From: Seminibacterium arietis
Lineage (GTDB): Bacteria > Pseudomonadota > Gammaproteobacteria > Enterobacterales > Pasteurellaceae
DNA: 64,000 bases
NCBI RefSeq assembly: GCF_042675725.1
Contig: NZ_JBHTJN010000012.1
Location: 132,152-196,151 of the forward strand
Direction: 5' to 3'
Part shown: piece by piece, positions 53,937-63,925 of the stretch
How the letters are laid out: each line of letters starts with the position of its first letter
How positions within the stretch are numbered: position 1 is the first letter of the stretch
Made by a program: the position numbers and the translations under genes
The notes under the pieces: model-generated
Database searches by the model: none
Told to the model about the DNA's origin: nothing
The model's input: only the letters and a program-made list of their open reading frames with translations

Positions 53937-54830
53937 ATGTTTAATGATTATGATGAGAAAATACTTTCGATAATAGAAGAAGTTTTCCCTAAAAATAGCA
54001 AAGTAAAATATTCTATTTTAGGTGGAATGACTAATAAAAATTATCTGCTAAATATAAATAATGAGAAATACGTACTACGTTTACCTGGTGCTATGACATC
54101 TCATTTAATATCAAGAAATAATGAGATGAATAATAGTATATTAATGTCTCAATATGGATTTAATGTTGAAACAGTTTATTTTAATCCAGATAGTGGAATA
54201 AAAATAACAAAGTTTTTAAATGGGGGAACAAATTTAACTCACGATAATATAATACAACTTGATTATTTATCTTTAGTTGCTATGAATTTATTTAAATTAC
54301 ATAATTGCAATGCAAAATTTGATAATAATTTTAATGTATTTGATACTTTTTATCATTATTTTGATTTATTAAAAGATAAAAATAAGTTTTTTTATTTTAA
54401 TAGTAATATTAAGGATATTTATAATTTTTTTGTTAAATTATCAAATAAACATGAGCTTTATCAAGTTACATGTCCCTGTCATAATGATCTTGTTCCAGAA
54501 AATATCTTAATCAATAAGAATAAATTGTTTTTTATTGATTGGGAGTATTCTGGAATGAATACGCCATTGTTTGATATAGCCGCATTTTTCTTGGAATCTC
54601 GATTATCAATAGATAAACAAAAATATTTTATGCTTCATTATGATCCGAATTTAAATTTTGAAAAATCTCATGCAGAAATTCTAATTCATCAATTTACGCA
54701 AGATGTTTTATGGTTTTTGTGGACTTTAATTAAAGAAGAGAATAATGAATCTTTTGAAGATTATGCAACAATAAGAATAAACCGATCTTATAAGATTATG
54801 AATGAGTTAATTAATAATGAATTTATTTAG
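53937..54830 (+). CDS. licA: Choline kinase LicA
   Basis: A 297-residue phosphotransferase. YSILGGMTNKNYLLNI (nucleotide loop), CPCHNDLVPENILI (catalytic Asp/Asn) and FIDWEYSG (metal Asp) are intact, so the protein is complete from ATG 53937. It phosphorylates choline for attachment to lipooligosaccharide. AGAG stands seven to eight bases before the start, a modest site. Very A+T rich. Confidence 0.92.
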   Translation: MFNDYDEKILSIIEEVFPKNSKVKYSILGGMTNKNYLLNINNEKYVLRLPGAMTSHLISRNNEMNNSILMSQYGFNVETVYFNPDSGIKITKFLNGGTNLTHDNIIQLDYLSLVAMNLFKLHNCNAKFDNNFNVFDTFYHYFDLLKDKNKFFYFNSNIKDIYNFFVKLSNKHELYQVTCPCHNDLVPENILINKNKLFFIDWEYSGMNTPLFDIAAFFLESRLSIDKQKYFMLHYDPNLNFEKSHAEILIHQFTQDVLWFLWTLIKEENNESFEDYATIRINRSYKIMNELINNEFI

Positions 54831-55755
54831 AAAAAAAGTAAAGAAAAATTTAATTCATCTGGGCTATTTTTGCGGATTATTATCTGGTTTGCTTTGGGCT
54901 ATAGCGGGTATTTCCTATGAAAAATTATATACAGATTTTCCCATGTTTAATGCATTTGCATTAAACATAATTATATTATTTATTGCTGAATTTGTTTTGC
55001 TTTTGCTTATTTGCAGTTATTTAGCAAAAGAGAAATTATTACCGCACTTAAACTATATTTCTGTTATTGCTGTTATAGGAGGTTTATGTGGTGGACCTAT
55101 TGGCATGTTATTTTATTTGCAGTCATTACAATCTATAGGAGTTAGCTATACTGCAACTATTTCAATCAGTTACCCAATAATAGCGTCTATTTTATCAATT
55201 AAATTTTTATCTGTTAAAACCTCAAAAAAGACAATTTTTTCTTTTATTTTGATTATTTTATTAATAATACCAATAATGTATCAGGATGAAAAAGTAGATA
55301 TTAGCTATTGGGGGATTTTTTTCGCTTTATTCTGTGCATTATGTTGGGCAGTTGAAATTGTTATTTCTAGCTATGTTATGCGTTATTATCAATCAGAGCA
55401 AACTTATTTATTTAGACAAGCAGGATCAAGTTTAGGATATTTTATAATTATCATTTTTCAACTGGTATATGGCTCTTATTTTGTTCCATTAGATTTTAAC
55501 GTTTTTAATGATATTAATTTATGGAAGCTAGAACTAATTGTGATTTTATCGTCAGGATTTTCTTATTTTTTCTACTATAAAGCAATTGGTATCTTAAATC
55601 CAATTAGAGCAATGGCTCTAAATATTACCTATAGTTTATGGGCTGTCATATTAAGTGCGGTTATTTTCTCAAAAGAAATTAGTATGATTTTGATTGCTAT
55701 TGGGTTTGTTGTTTTAGTTAATGTATTTATTGTTGCTAGAGGAGAGAAAAAGTGA
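54817..55755 (+). CDS. licB: Choline permease LicB
   Basis: A 312-residue DMT/EamA-type transporter with ten hydrophobic segments. GLLSGLLWAIAGISYEKLY opens the fold. It takes up choline. It overlaps licA by 14 bases and licC by four. Two uptake signals lie in it (near 55042 and 55652), suggesting long residence in this lineage. Confidence 0.9.
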   Translation: MNLFRKKVKKNLIHLGYFCGLLSGLLWAIAGISYEKLYTDFPMFNAFALNIIILFIAEFVLLLLICSYLAKEKLLPHLNYISVIAVIGGLCGGPIGMLFYLQSLQSIGVSYTATISISYPIIASILSIKFLSVKTSKKTIFSFILIILLIIPIMYQDEKVDISYWGIFFALFCALCWAVEIVISSYVMRYYQSEQTYLFRQAGSSLGYFIIIIFQLVYGSYFVPLDFNVFNDINLWKLELIVILSSGFSYFFYYKAIGILNPIRAMALNITYSLWAVILSAVIFSKEISMILIAIGFVVLVNVFIVARGEKK

Positions 55756-56450
55756 ATGCAATTATTTTAGCAGCAGGTTTAGGAAGCCGTTTTAAGGAAA
55801 TTACTCAAAAAACACATAAAGCTCTACTTCCATTACCTAATGGTATCCCAAATATTGAACAAACCATTATTTATTTGAAACAAGCAGGAATTAATGAAAT
55901 TCATATTGTAACAGGACATCTTTCAGAACAATTTAAATTTTTGCAAAGTAAATATAATTGTCATCTTATTTATAATGAATTTTATAGAAAATATAATAGT
56001 ATTTATTCGTTTAATTGTGCAATTGATTACTTTGGTGATAGTTTTGTGATTGATAGTGATGTAACGCTTTTTAACAATATTTTCAGTGATAAGTGTGAAT
56101 GCAGTAAGTATTTTTTAATTCAGAGAAATAAGAGTAGTAATAAAGAGTGGATTCCTATTATTAAAGATAATAAAGTCGTTGATATTATTGTTGACAATTT
56201 AGCGTTACCTAGTTTACTTGGTGTATCATTTTGGTCTAAGCAAGATGCTCTTAAAATAAAGTCATTCATTATAGATTATCTTAATGATGAAAAACTATTA
56301 CTTAATCCGTCGTTATATTGGGATAATATTCCAATGAAATTTATTAATGAGTTAGATGTGGGTATAAAATTATTAACTTTACAAGATGCTTACGAGATAG
56401 ATAACTTATCAGAATATAACTTTATATTTAATAATTTTAAAGGTGAATAG
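55752..56450 (+). CDS. licC: CTP:phosphocholine cytidylyltransferase LicC
   Basis: A 232-residue nucleotidyltransferase from GTG 55752: AIILAAGLGSRFKEITQKTHKALLP (nucleotide site) and FVIDSDVTLF (metal Asp). Makes CDP-choline. GTGA overlap with the licB stop. Confidence 0.92.
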   Translation: MNAIILAAGLGSRFKEITQKTHKALLPLPNGIPNIEQTIIYLKQAGINEIHIVTGHLSEQFKFLQSKYNCHLIYNEFYRKYNSIYSFNCAIDYFGDSFVIDSDVTLFNNIFSDKCECSKYFLIQRNKSSNKEWIPIIKDNKVVDIIVDNLALPSLLGVSFWSKQDALKIKSFIIDYLNDEKLLLNPSLYWDNIPMKFINELDVGIKLLTLQDAYEIDNLSEYNFIFNNFKGE

Positions 56451-56451
56451 T

Positions 56452-57252
56452 ATGAAGAAATTATCGCTTAGAGAACTTCAATTAGTTACATTAGATATTT
56501 TGAAATACTTTGATAAAGTATGTGCTAAGAATAATATTCAATATTCATTGGGTGGTGGTACTTTAATAGGTGCGGTAAGAAATAGTGGTTTTATTCCATG
56601 GGACGATGATATTGATGTGTATATGCACCGTGATCAATATGAAAAATTTGTTAAAATTTGGAATAATGAAAAACACGATCAATATGAATTATCCTTAGCT
56701 GAGGATATTCATGGTATGATTTCTGGTGAAATGACAAAAATTTTTGACAAAAACACTACTTTGATTGACACAAAAGGAAGAAAGAGCGGTATTTTTATTG
56801 ATATTTTTATTTGGGATGGTGTGCCAAATGAGCCAGATGTCATTTATAAAGTAATGAAGAAGCATCGTCGTCTTAAACTAAGATTTTCGTCTTGTCGTAA
56901 AAGATGGTATAAAGCAAAAGATAACACATTAATAAAGTCGATGTTTGCCAAGTTATCAAATTATTTATTTAATAAGATGATGCTAAATTTAAAACGATTT
57001 CAAGATAAATATCCTATTGATAAAACTGAATATATTGGACTTGTTTTATCTGACTATGGTGGATGGAAAAAATCTTATATGCCTAAAAAATATTTTGATT
57101 CTGTAGTGTATTTAGATTTTGAAGATAGTAAGTTTCCTGTTATGAATGGCTATCATGAGCATTTGACGATGTATTATGGTGATTACATGAAACTGCCTCC
57201 AGAGAATGAACAAAAGCCTCAACATACTATAGAAGCCTATGTATTAGATTAA
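56452..57252 (+). CDS. licD: Phosphocholine transferase LicD
   Basis: A 266-residue protein from ATG 56452 (AAAGGTG upstream). YSLGGGTLIGAVRNSGFIPWDDDIDVYMHR is the LicD signature with the catalytic Asp residues. Transfers phosphocholine from CDP-choline to a lipooligosaccharide sugar. Last gene of lic1. Confidence 0.93.
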   Translation: MKKLSLRELQLVTLDILKYFDKVCAKNNIQYSLGGGTLIGAVRNSGFIPWDDDIDVYMHRDQYEKFVKIWNNEKHDQYELSLAEDIHGMISGEMTKIFDKNTTLIDTKGRKSGIFIDIFIWDGVPNEPDVIYKVMKKHRRLKLRFSSCRKRWYKAKDNTLIKSMFAKLSNYLFNKMMLNLKRFQDKYPIDKTEYIGLVLSDYGGWKKSYMPKKYFDSVVYLDFEDSKFPVMNGYHEHLTMYYGDYMKLPPENEQKPQHTIEAYVLD

Positions 57253-57359
57253 ATATCTATATTTTCTAATTAAAAATCAGTAAAAGTGCGGTCATTTTGC
57301 TGATTTTTTTTTGATTTATCGGCATAATAGAAGCTATAAATTATTTTACAGGAGTTATT

Positions 57360-57986
57360 ATGTTTAGTGGGAATCTGTATGTTATTTCCGCCCCCAGTGG
57401 TGCAGGTAAATCATCATTAATTTCAGCACTATTAGCAAAAAATGATAGTAAAAATATGATGCTTTCAGTATCACACACAACAAGAAGTCCTAGAGAAGGT
57501 GAAGTTGATGGTGTGCATTATTACTTTACTTCTCACGATGAATTTGAACAGCTTATTTCAAAAAACTTATTTTTAGAGTATGCAAAAGTATTTGGTGGTC
57601 ACTATTATGGCACATCGTTGCCTGTGATTGAAAAAAGTTTGGCAGCTGGTATAGACGTGTTTTTGGATATTGATTGGCAAGGAGCAAGACAAGTTAGAAG
57701 TAAATACCCAGCAGCAAAAAGTATTTTTATTTTGCCACCTTCTATTTCTGCTTTGGAAAGACGCTTAATTGGGCGAGCTCAAGATAGTCAAGAAGTCATT
57801 ACAAATAGGATGGCAAAAGCTGTTGACGAAATGTCTCATTATGATGAATATGATTATGTGATTATTAATGACGACTTTGAGCATGCATTAGCAGATTTGG
57901 AGCATATTTTACGAGCAGAGCGATTGACTGTAAGCTGTCAAAAAGTGCAGAATTCTGCTTTAATTCATCAATTGCTAGTAAAATAA
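57360..57986 (+). CDS. gmk: Guanylate kinase
   Basis: A 208-residue protein: VISAPSGAGKSSLISALL (P-loop), SHTTRSPREGEVDGVHYYF, and DIDWQGARQVR. GMP to GDP. GGAG before the ATG. First of gmk-rpoZ-spoT-recG, in the order known from E. coli. Confidence 0.97.
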   Translation: MFSGNLYVISAPSGAGKSSLISALLAKNDSKNMMLSVSHTTRSPREGEVDGVHYYFTSHDEFEQLISKNLFLEYAKVFGGHYYGTSLPVIEKSLAAGIDVFLDIDWQGARQVRSKYPAAKSIFILPPSISALERRLIGRAQDSQEVITNRMAKAVDEMSHYDEYDYVIINDDFEHALADLEHILRAERLTVSCQKVQNSALIHQLLVK

Positions 57987-58051
57987 TTTAGGTTTTAGTA
58001 TCATAAATAGCTTTTATTAGCGATTTTTATAAACATATTAGTGGAGAAATT

Positions 58052-58318
58052 ATGGCTCGAGTAACAGTACAAGATGCAGTTGAAAAAGTAGGTAATCGTT
58101 TCGATTTAATTTTAACAGCGGCTCGCCGTGCGAGAGAATTGCAATTACACAAACGCGAACCTTTAGTGCCAGAGGATAACGATAAACCAACTGTGATTGC
58201 ATTACGTGAGATAGAAAAAGGATTAATTAATAACGATATTATGAATGCTCAAGAGCGTCATGATGCACTAGAGCAAGAAGCTGCTGAGTTAAATGCAGTA
58301 TCGTTATTATCTCAATAA
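58052..58318 (+). CDS. rpoZ: RNA polymerase omega subunit
   Basis: An 88-residue protein: MARVTVQDAVEKVGNRFDLILTAARRARELQ is the omega signature. Supports assembly of RNA polymerase. GGAG before the ATG. Confidence 0.97.
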   Translation: MARVTVQDAVEKVGNRFDLILTAARRARELQLHKREPLVPEDNDKPTVIALREIEKGLINNDIMNAQERHDALEQEAAELNAVSLLSQ

Positions 58319-58386
58319 TATGAGTTAAAGTGCGGTTCTTTTTCTAAAATTTATTAAGTGCATTTTGATGAAAAGTTAGGTGTCCT

Positions 58387-60510
58387 TTGTATTTATTCGA
58401 AAGTTTAGAGCAAATTATCAGTGGGTATTTGTCTCCGTCACAAATTGAATTAGTTCGACGAGCATTTGTTATTGCAAGAGATGCTCATGAGGGTCAAGTG
58501 CGAGCCAGTGGAGAGCCTTATATTACGCATCCAGTTGCAGTAGCTTCCATTATTGCAGAAATGCACTTGGATCATGAAGCAATCATGGCAGCATTATTGC
58601 ATGATGTAATCGAGGATACGCCTTATACTGAAGAGCAGTTGAAACAAGAGTTTGGGGCAAGTGTTGCTGAAATTGTAGAAGGTGTATCGAAGTTAGATAA
58701 GTTAAAATTTCGCACGCGCAAAGAAGCTGAAGTAGAAAATTTTCGTAAAATGATTTTGGCGATGACAAAGGATATTCGAGTTGTATTAATTAAGCTCGCT
58801 GACCGCACTCATAACATGCGTACTTTAGGTTCCTTAAGACCAGATAAACGTCGTCGAATAGCGAAAGAAACTTTGGAAATTTATGCACCTCTAGCTCATC
58901 GTTTAGGTATCGAGCATATTAAAAATGAACTAGAAGATTTAGGTTTTGAGGCAATGTATCCTCAACGCTATGCAGTATTGCAGAAAGTCATTCAGATTGC
59001 TCGTGGTAACCGTAAGGATATGATTCAACGTATTCTAGATGAAATCAAAGGTCGCATTTCTGATGTGGGCATTGAAGCAAGAGTTTTTGGACGAGAAAAG
59101 CATCTTTATGCTATTTACCAAAAAATGCGTTTAAAAGTGCAACAATTTCATTCAATAATGGATATTTATGCTTTTCGTGCAATTGTGAAAGACGTAGATA
59201 CTTGCTATAGAGTGTTGGGACAAATGCATAATCTGTATAAACCTCGCCCTGGTAGAGTAAAAGATTATATTGCAGTGCCTAAAGCTAATGGTTATCAATC
59301 TTTACATACTTCAATGATAGGTCCTTATGGTGTGCCAGTAGAGGTGCAGATTCGTACAGAAGAAATGGATCAAATGGCAGAAATGGGGGTTGCAGCACAT
59401 TGGGCGTATAAACAGGGTGGTAAGAATGATAGTACTACAGCTCAAATTCGAGCTCAACGTTGGCTACAAAGTTTAATTGAATTGCAACAAAGTGTGGGTA
59501 ATTCTTTTGAATTTATTGAAAGTGTAAAATCAGAATTTTTCCCAAAAGAAATTTATGTATTTACTCCTAAAGGGCGTATTGTCGAGTTACCAGTTGGAGC
59601 TACACCAGTAGATTTCGCTTATGCAGTGCATTCTGATATAGGACGTTCTTGTATCGCTGCTAATGTTGATCGCAAACCTTGCCCTTTATCTCAAGCACTT
59701 CAATCGGGGCAGACAATCGAAATTATCACATCACCAAATTCTCAACCGAGTGTTGGTTGGTTAAACTTTGTTGTCACAGCGAAAGCCCGTACTAATATTC
59801 GGCATGCGTTAAAAAATTTACGTACCGATACTGCTATCCAGTTAGGAAAACGTCAATTAATGACCGCACTTTTACCTAAAAAAATAGAGGATATTGAGCC
59901 TCATCGTATCAATAATTTATTGATTGAACTAAAATTAGAAAACTTTGATGATTTGCTTGCGGAAATTGGTTTGGGTAACCAAATGAGTGTAGTAATTGCT
60001 TATAGGTTGTTAGGTGAAACCATAGAAATTGATATAGATGGTGATTCTACAAATAGCAAAAGTGCATTGCAAATTAAAGGTAGTGAGGGATTATTAACTA
60101 CTTTTGCTCAATGTTGTCGTCCGATACCAGGTGATCCTATAGTAGCTTACGCTAGTCCTGGTAAGGGATTAGTAGTACATCATGAGCGTTGTGCAAATCT
60201 CAAAAATCGCCAAGAACACCATGAACATTATGTTTCTGTTACTTGGGAAGAAAGCAGTAGCAAAATTGGTTTTGAAGCAGAATTACGTATTGAAATGATC
60301 AATCAGCAAGGAGCATTACCAAATTTAACTTCAGTGATTTCTTCTTTAGATAGTAATATTCATAGTATTTGGACAGAAGAACAAGATGGACGCTTATACC
60401 AGATTGTTGTTTTATTAACCACAAAAGATACTCAACACTTAGCGAATATTATTCGAAAAATTAAAACAATACCTGGTTTTGTAAGCATTGAACGTAATAC
60501 AAATAGCTAA
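58387..60510 (+). CDS. spoT: Bifunctional (p)ppGpp synthetase/hydrolase SpoT
   Basis: A 707-residue protein from TTG 58387, the start codon type also used by E. coli spoT, with AGGTG upstream. HD hydrolase (ALLHDVIEDTP), synthetase (YKPRPGRVKDYIAVPKANGYQSLHTS), TGS (IYVFTPKGRIVELPVGATPVDFAYAVHSD) and ACT domains follow in order. Controls the stringent response. recG starts directly after the stop. Confidence 0.97.
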   Translation: MYLFESLEQIISGYLSPSQIELVRRAFVIARDAHEGQVRASGEPYITHPVAVASIIAEMHLDHEAIMAALLHDVIEDTPYTEEQLKQEFGASVAEIVEGVSKLDKLKFRTRKEAEVENFRKMILAMTKDIRVVLIKLADRTHNMRTLGSLRPDKRRRIAKETLEIYAPLAHRLGIEHIKNELEDLGFEAMYPQRYAVLQKVIQIARGNRKDMIQRILDEIKGRISDVGIEARVFGREKHLYAIYQKMRLKVQQFHSIMDIYAFRAIVKDVDTCYRVLGQMHNLYKPRPGRVKDYIAVPKANGYQSLHTSMIGPYGVPVEVQIRTEEMDQMAEMGVAAHWAYKQGGKNDSTTAQIRAQRWLQSLIELQQSVGNSFEFIESVKSEFFPKEIYVFTPKGRIVELPVGATPVDFAYAVHSDIGRSCIAANVDRKPCPLSQALQSGQTIEIITSPNSQPSVGWLNFVVTAKARTNIRHALKNLRTDTAIQLGKRQLMTALLPKKIEDIEPHRINNLLIELKLENFDDLLAEIGLGNQMSVVIAYRLLGETIEIDIDGDSTNSKSALQIKGSEGLLTTFAQCCRPIPGDPIVAYASPGKGLVVHHERCANLKNRQEHHEHYVSVTWEESSSKIGFEAELRIEMINQQGALPNLTSVISSLDSNIHSIWTEEQDGRLYQIVVLLTTKDTQHLANIIRKIKTIPGFVSIERNTNS

Positions 60511-62595
60511 ATGACAGAGCGATTATTAGATGCAGTACCTATAACTTCTTTATCTGGAGTTGGTGCTGCAATTGCAACAAAATTAAGCAAAATAGGTATA
60601 AATAATTTACAGGATTTGTTATTTCATTTGCCTATTCGCTATGAAGATAGGACAAGAATTACTCCGATCATAGATTTGCGAGTTGAACAGTATGCAACTA
60701 TTGAAGCTGTTGTACAAACTTGCGAGGTACAGTTCTCTCGTAATCGTCCGATTTTAGCAGTTGTAGTGTCTGATGGGACATCAAAAATTACGTTACGTTT
60801 TTTTAATTTCACAGCTGGTATAAAAAATAGTTTTGAGCCAGGTGAAAGAGTAAAAGTATTTGGCGAAGTAAAACGAGGGCGTTTTATGGCTGAAATGTAT
60901 CATCCAGAATATAAAATTATTCGTGATAATGCCCCATTAGTTTTAGAAGAAACGTTAACGCCAATTTATTCTGCTACAGAAGGGTTGAAGCAACCTATGT
61001 TGCGGAAATTAACGGATCAAGCATTAAAATTATTAGATCATTTTCAAATAAAAGAGATTTTGCCTGCACAATTTAATCCTCATTCATTTAGCTTAAAAGA
61101 TGCTATCCTTTTTTTACATCGTCCACCCCCAGATATTTCAATAGAATTACTAGACTCAGGAAAGCATCCTGCTCAACAACGGTTAATTTTTGAAGAATTG
61201 CTTGCACATAATTTGGCAATGCAAAAAGTGCGGTTAGGTACGCAACAAGTTTCAGCTTTACCTTTATTTTCTAAAACAAATTTAAAGCAGCGTTTTTTAT
61301 CAAGTTTACCTTTCAAGCCAACTAATGCACAGATAAAAGTTATCACAGAGATTGAGCAAGATTTGCAAAGATCTCATCCAATGATGCGATTAGTGCAGGG
61401 AGATGTCGGATCTGGTAAAACACTAGTTGCGGCATTAGCAGCATTATTGGCAATAGATAATAAAAAACAAGTCGCGTTGATGGCACCAACAGAAATTCTG
61501 GCAGAACAACATGCAGAGAATTTTCGCCGTTGGTTCACTCCTTTGGGGATTAGCGTTGGTTGGTTTGCTGGTAAAGTGAAAGGAAAAGCAAGACAACTCA
61601 TATTAGAACAAATTGCTACTGGAGAGGTTGATATAGTCATTGGTACACATGCATTATTTCAACAAGAAGTTACTTTCTCCGATCTCTCATTAATTATTAT
61701 TGATGAGCAACATCGTTTTGGTGTTCATCAGCGTTTAATGTTGCGTGAAAAAGGTGAAAAATCAGGTCTTCATCCTCATCAATTAATTATGAGTGCAACA
61801 CCTATTCCTCGCACTTTAGCTATGACAGTGTATGCTGATTTAGATACTTCGATTATTGATGAATTACCACCTGGACGTAGTCCGATTACGACAGTAGCGA
61901 TGTCAGAAGAGCGGAGAGGAGAAATTATTGCTCGAGTGCAAAATGTTTGCATGAGCGAAAAACGGCAAGTGTATTGGGTGTGTACGTTAATTGATGAAAG
62001 TGAAGTATTAGAAGCTCAGGCAGCAGAAGCAATGGCGGAAGATCTGAGAAAAGCTTTACCGCAGTTAAGAATAGGTTTAGTTCATGGACGAATGAAATCA
62101 GCAGATAAACAAGCAGTAATGGAGTGTTTCAAGGCAGCAGAACTAGATCTATTAGTTGCGACAACAGTGATTGAAGTTGGAGTTGATGTCCCTAATGCTA
62201 GTTTAATGATTATTGAAAATGCCGAACGTCTTGGATTGTCTCAACTGCATCAATTACGAGGAAGAGTTGGACGAGGTAGTACAGCTTCTTTTTGTGTTTT
62301 AATATATAAACCACCGCTAGGGAAAGTTTCTCAAGAGAGGCTTCAAGTTTTACGAGAAAGTCAAGATGGGTTTTATATTTCAGAAAAAGATTTAGAAATC
62401 CGTGGACCAGGAGAAGTATTGGGTACAAAACAAACGGGTATTGCTGAATTTAAGGTCGCAAATTTAATGCGAGATCGTAAAATGATTCCTCTAGTTCAAC
62501 ATCACGCTCGTAATTTAATACAGCAATATCCTCATATTGCAGACATGCTTATTAAACGTTGGCTCAATAACCGAGAGGTCTATTCTAATGCTTGA
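60511..62595 (+). CDS. recG: ATP-dependent DNA helicase RecG
   Basis: A 694-residue protein: wedge OB domain, then GDVGSGKTLVAALA (Walker A), IIDEQHRFG (DEQH box), and LLVATTVIEVGVDVPNA plus HQLRGRVGRG. Reverses stalled forks. No gap to spoT. Confidence 0.97.
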   Translation: MTERLLDAVPITSLSGVGAAIATKLSKIGINNLQDLLFHLPIRYEDRTRITPIIDLRVEQYATIEAVVQTCEVQFSRNRPILAVVVSDGTSKITLRFFNFTAGIKNSFEPGERVKVFGEVKRGRFMAEMYHPEYKIIRDNAPLVLEETLTPIYSATEGLKQPMLRKLTDQALKLLDHFQIKEILPAQFNPHSFSLKDAILFLHRPPPDISIELLDSGKHPAQQRLIFEELLAHNLAMQKVRLGTQQVSALPLFSKTNLKQRFLSSLPFKPTNAQIKVITEIEQDLQRSHPMMRLVQGDVGSGKTLVAALAALLAIDNKKQVALMAPTEILAEQHAENFRRWFTPLGISVGWFAGKVKGKARQLILEQIATGEVDIVIGTHALFQQEVTFSDLSLIIIDEQHRFGVHQRLMLREKGEKSGLHPHQLIMSATPIPRTLAMTVYADLDTSIIDELPPGRSPITTVAMSEERRGEIIARVQNVCMSEKRQVYWVCTLIDESEVLEAQAAEAMAEDLRKALPQLRIGLVHGRMKSADKQAVMECFKAAELDLLVATTVIEVGVDVPNASLMIIENAERLGLSQLHQLRGRVGRGSTASFCVLIYKPPLGKVSQERLQVLRESQDGFYISEKDLEIRGPGEVLGTKQTGIAEFKVANLMRDRKMIPLVQHHARNLIQQYPHIADMLIKRWLNNREVYSNA

Positions 62596-62646
62596 CTATA
62601 TAAGAAGTGCGGTAGTATTTTTTAATTTTTAATAAAGAAGTGAGAT

Positions 62647-63462
62647 ATGTGTCAGAAATACAGTGTGTTATGTTTTGATTCTGGTATGGGCGGTTTGACA
62701 ATCTATCAAGAGGTGAAAGCGTTACTACCCAATAATCAATATTTATATTGTTTTGATAATGCAGCATTTCCCTATTCGGAAAAAACAGAGCAAATGATTA
62801 TTGATCGTACATTAGCTATTTGTGACAGAATTGACAGACAATACCCATTAGACTTGATTATTATTGCTTGTAATACAGCAAGTACAGTGGTATTACCTGC
62901 TTTAAGATCCCATTTTAATATACCTATTGTTGGTACAGTACCAGCGATTAAACCAGCAGCAGAAATATCTTTAACTAAACATATTGGATTGCTGGCAACG
63001 AAAGGTACTATTAAGCGACGATATGTTGATGATTTAATTGTAAATTATGCTTCTGATTGTAAAGTTGAAAAAATTGGGACTACTGCATTAGTAGAAATTG
63101 CTGAAAAAAAACTGCATGGTATTCCAGTTGATTTTGAGCAATTAAATAAAGAATTGAAAGTCTGGCAGTCTATAATGGATTTAGATACAGTTGTGCTAGG
63201 GTGTACTCACTTCCCTTTAATTCAAGCTGAAATTGCAAGATGTTTACCGCAAGTTACCCACTTTATGGACTCTGGTAAAGCAATAGCTTTAAGAGTAGCA
63301 AAATTGTTGAAAGAAAAAAGTGCGGTTAGAAATTTACCAAAAGTACAGAATAGTCTCTTTTGTACTCAAAAATGTCGAATGGATTTGGCTTTTTATCAAC
63401 AGTTATCGAAGTGGGGATTTGATCGTTTACAGATTATTGATCTCCCCATCGTATTTTCTTAA
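62647..63462 (+). CDS. murI: Glutamate racemase
   Basis: A 271-residue protein: LCFDSGMGGLTIYQEVK, IIACNTASTVVLP (first catalytic Cys) and VLGCTHFPLI (second). Makes D-glutamate for peptidoglycan. It precedes an rRNA operon, as in E. coli. AAGTGAG before the ATG. Confidence 0.95.
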   Translation: MCQKYSVLCFDSGMGGLTIYQEVKALLPNNQYLYCFDNAAFPYSEKTEQMIIDRTLAICDRIDRQYPLDLIIIACNTASTVVLPALRSHFNIPIVGTVPAIKPAAEISLTKHIGLLATKGTIKRRYVDDLIVNYASDCKVEKIGTTALVEIAEKKLHGIPVDFEQLNKELKVWQSIMDLDTVVLGCTHFPLIQAEIARCLPQVTHFMDSGKAIALRVAKLLKEKSAVRNLPKVQNSLFCTQKCRMDLAFYQQLSKWGFDRLQIIDLPIVFS

Positions 63463-63765
63463 GGTACAGAAAGCTGTTCTATCATTTCTAATCTTTTTTG
63501 ATGTCGTCCATTATCGTATAGAGTATTAAGCCATAATGTAGTTAGAACAAGAGCTTTTTCTTTTGAAATAATCTGAGAGGCCAAGATGCTTAGCTACTTT
63601 TATGATTAGTTTTTCAGAAACCTTAGCGATTTTGCAACCTTGCTAAGTGAAGTATGCTTAGTAAACTTATTAACATCAAGTAGCCAATCAACTATTTTTA
63701 AAAAATTATTTATGTTAGTACTATATTCTAAATATATTTAGAACAGTAGGCCATTTCTGTCTCAT
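63459..63765 (-). pseudogene. Possible decayed gene, convergent with murI
   Basis: On the minus strand ATG 63765 begins MRQKWPTVLNIFRI, then a stop. A one-base shift continues as NNFLKIVDWLLDVNKFTKHT and on to three close stops (to 63594). The same frame is then open for 44 codons (ILASQIISKEKALVLTTLWL, then a Lys/Arg-rich end) and stops at 63459, overlapping the murI stop. Each piece looks like protein. I recognise no family, and chance is possible. Confidence 0.35.
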
Positions 63766-63891
63766 GCTAAAGTGCGGTAAGTATGAGAGCAGAAACGGAT
63801 AAATTAAGTACAGTAGATTGTTGTTTTTTAATCGCTAGAGTTCAAAAAGTAGACGAGCTTTTAATTTTTTCAAAAAAAAGTAAAAAAGTAG

Positions 63892-63919
63892 TTGCATAGG
63901 ATTAAGAATTGACTATAAT
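63892..63919 (+). promoter_or_regulatory. rRNA operon promoter
   Basis: TTGCAT (63892-63897), 16-base spacer, perfect TATAAT (63914-63919), G-rich discriminator after it, A/T-rich tract before the -35 like an UP element. Confidence 0.85.
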
Positions 63920-63925
63920 GGGGGG

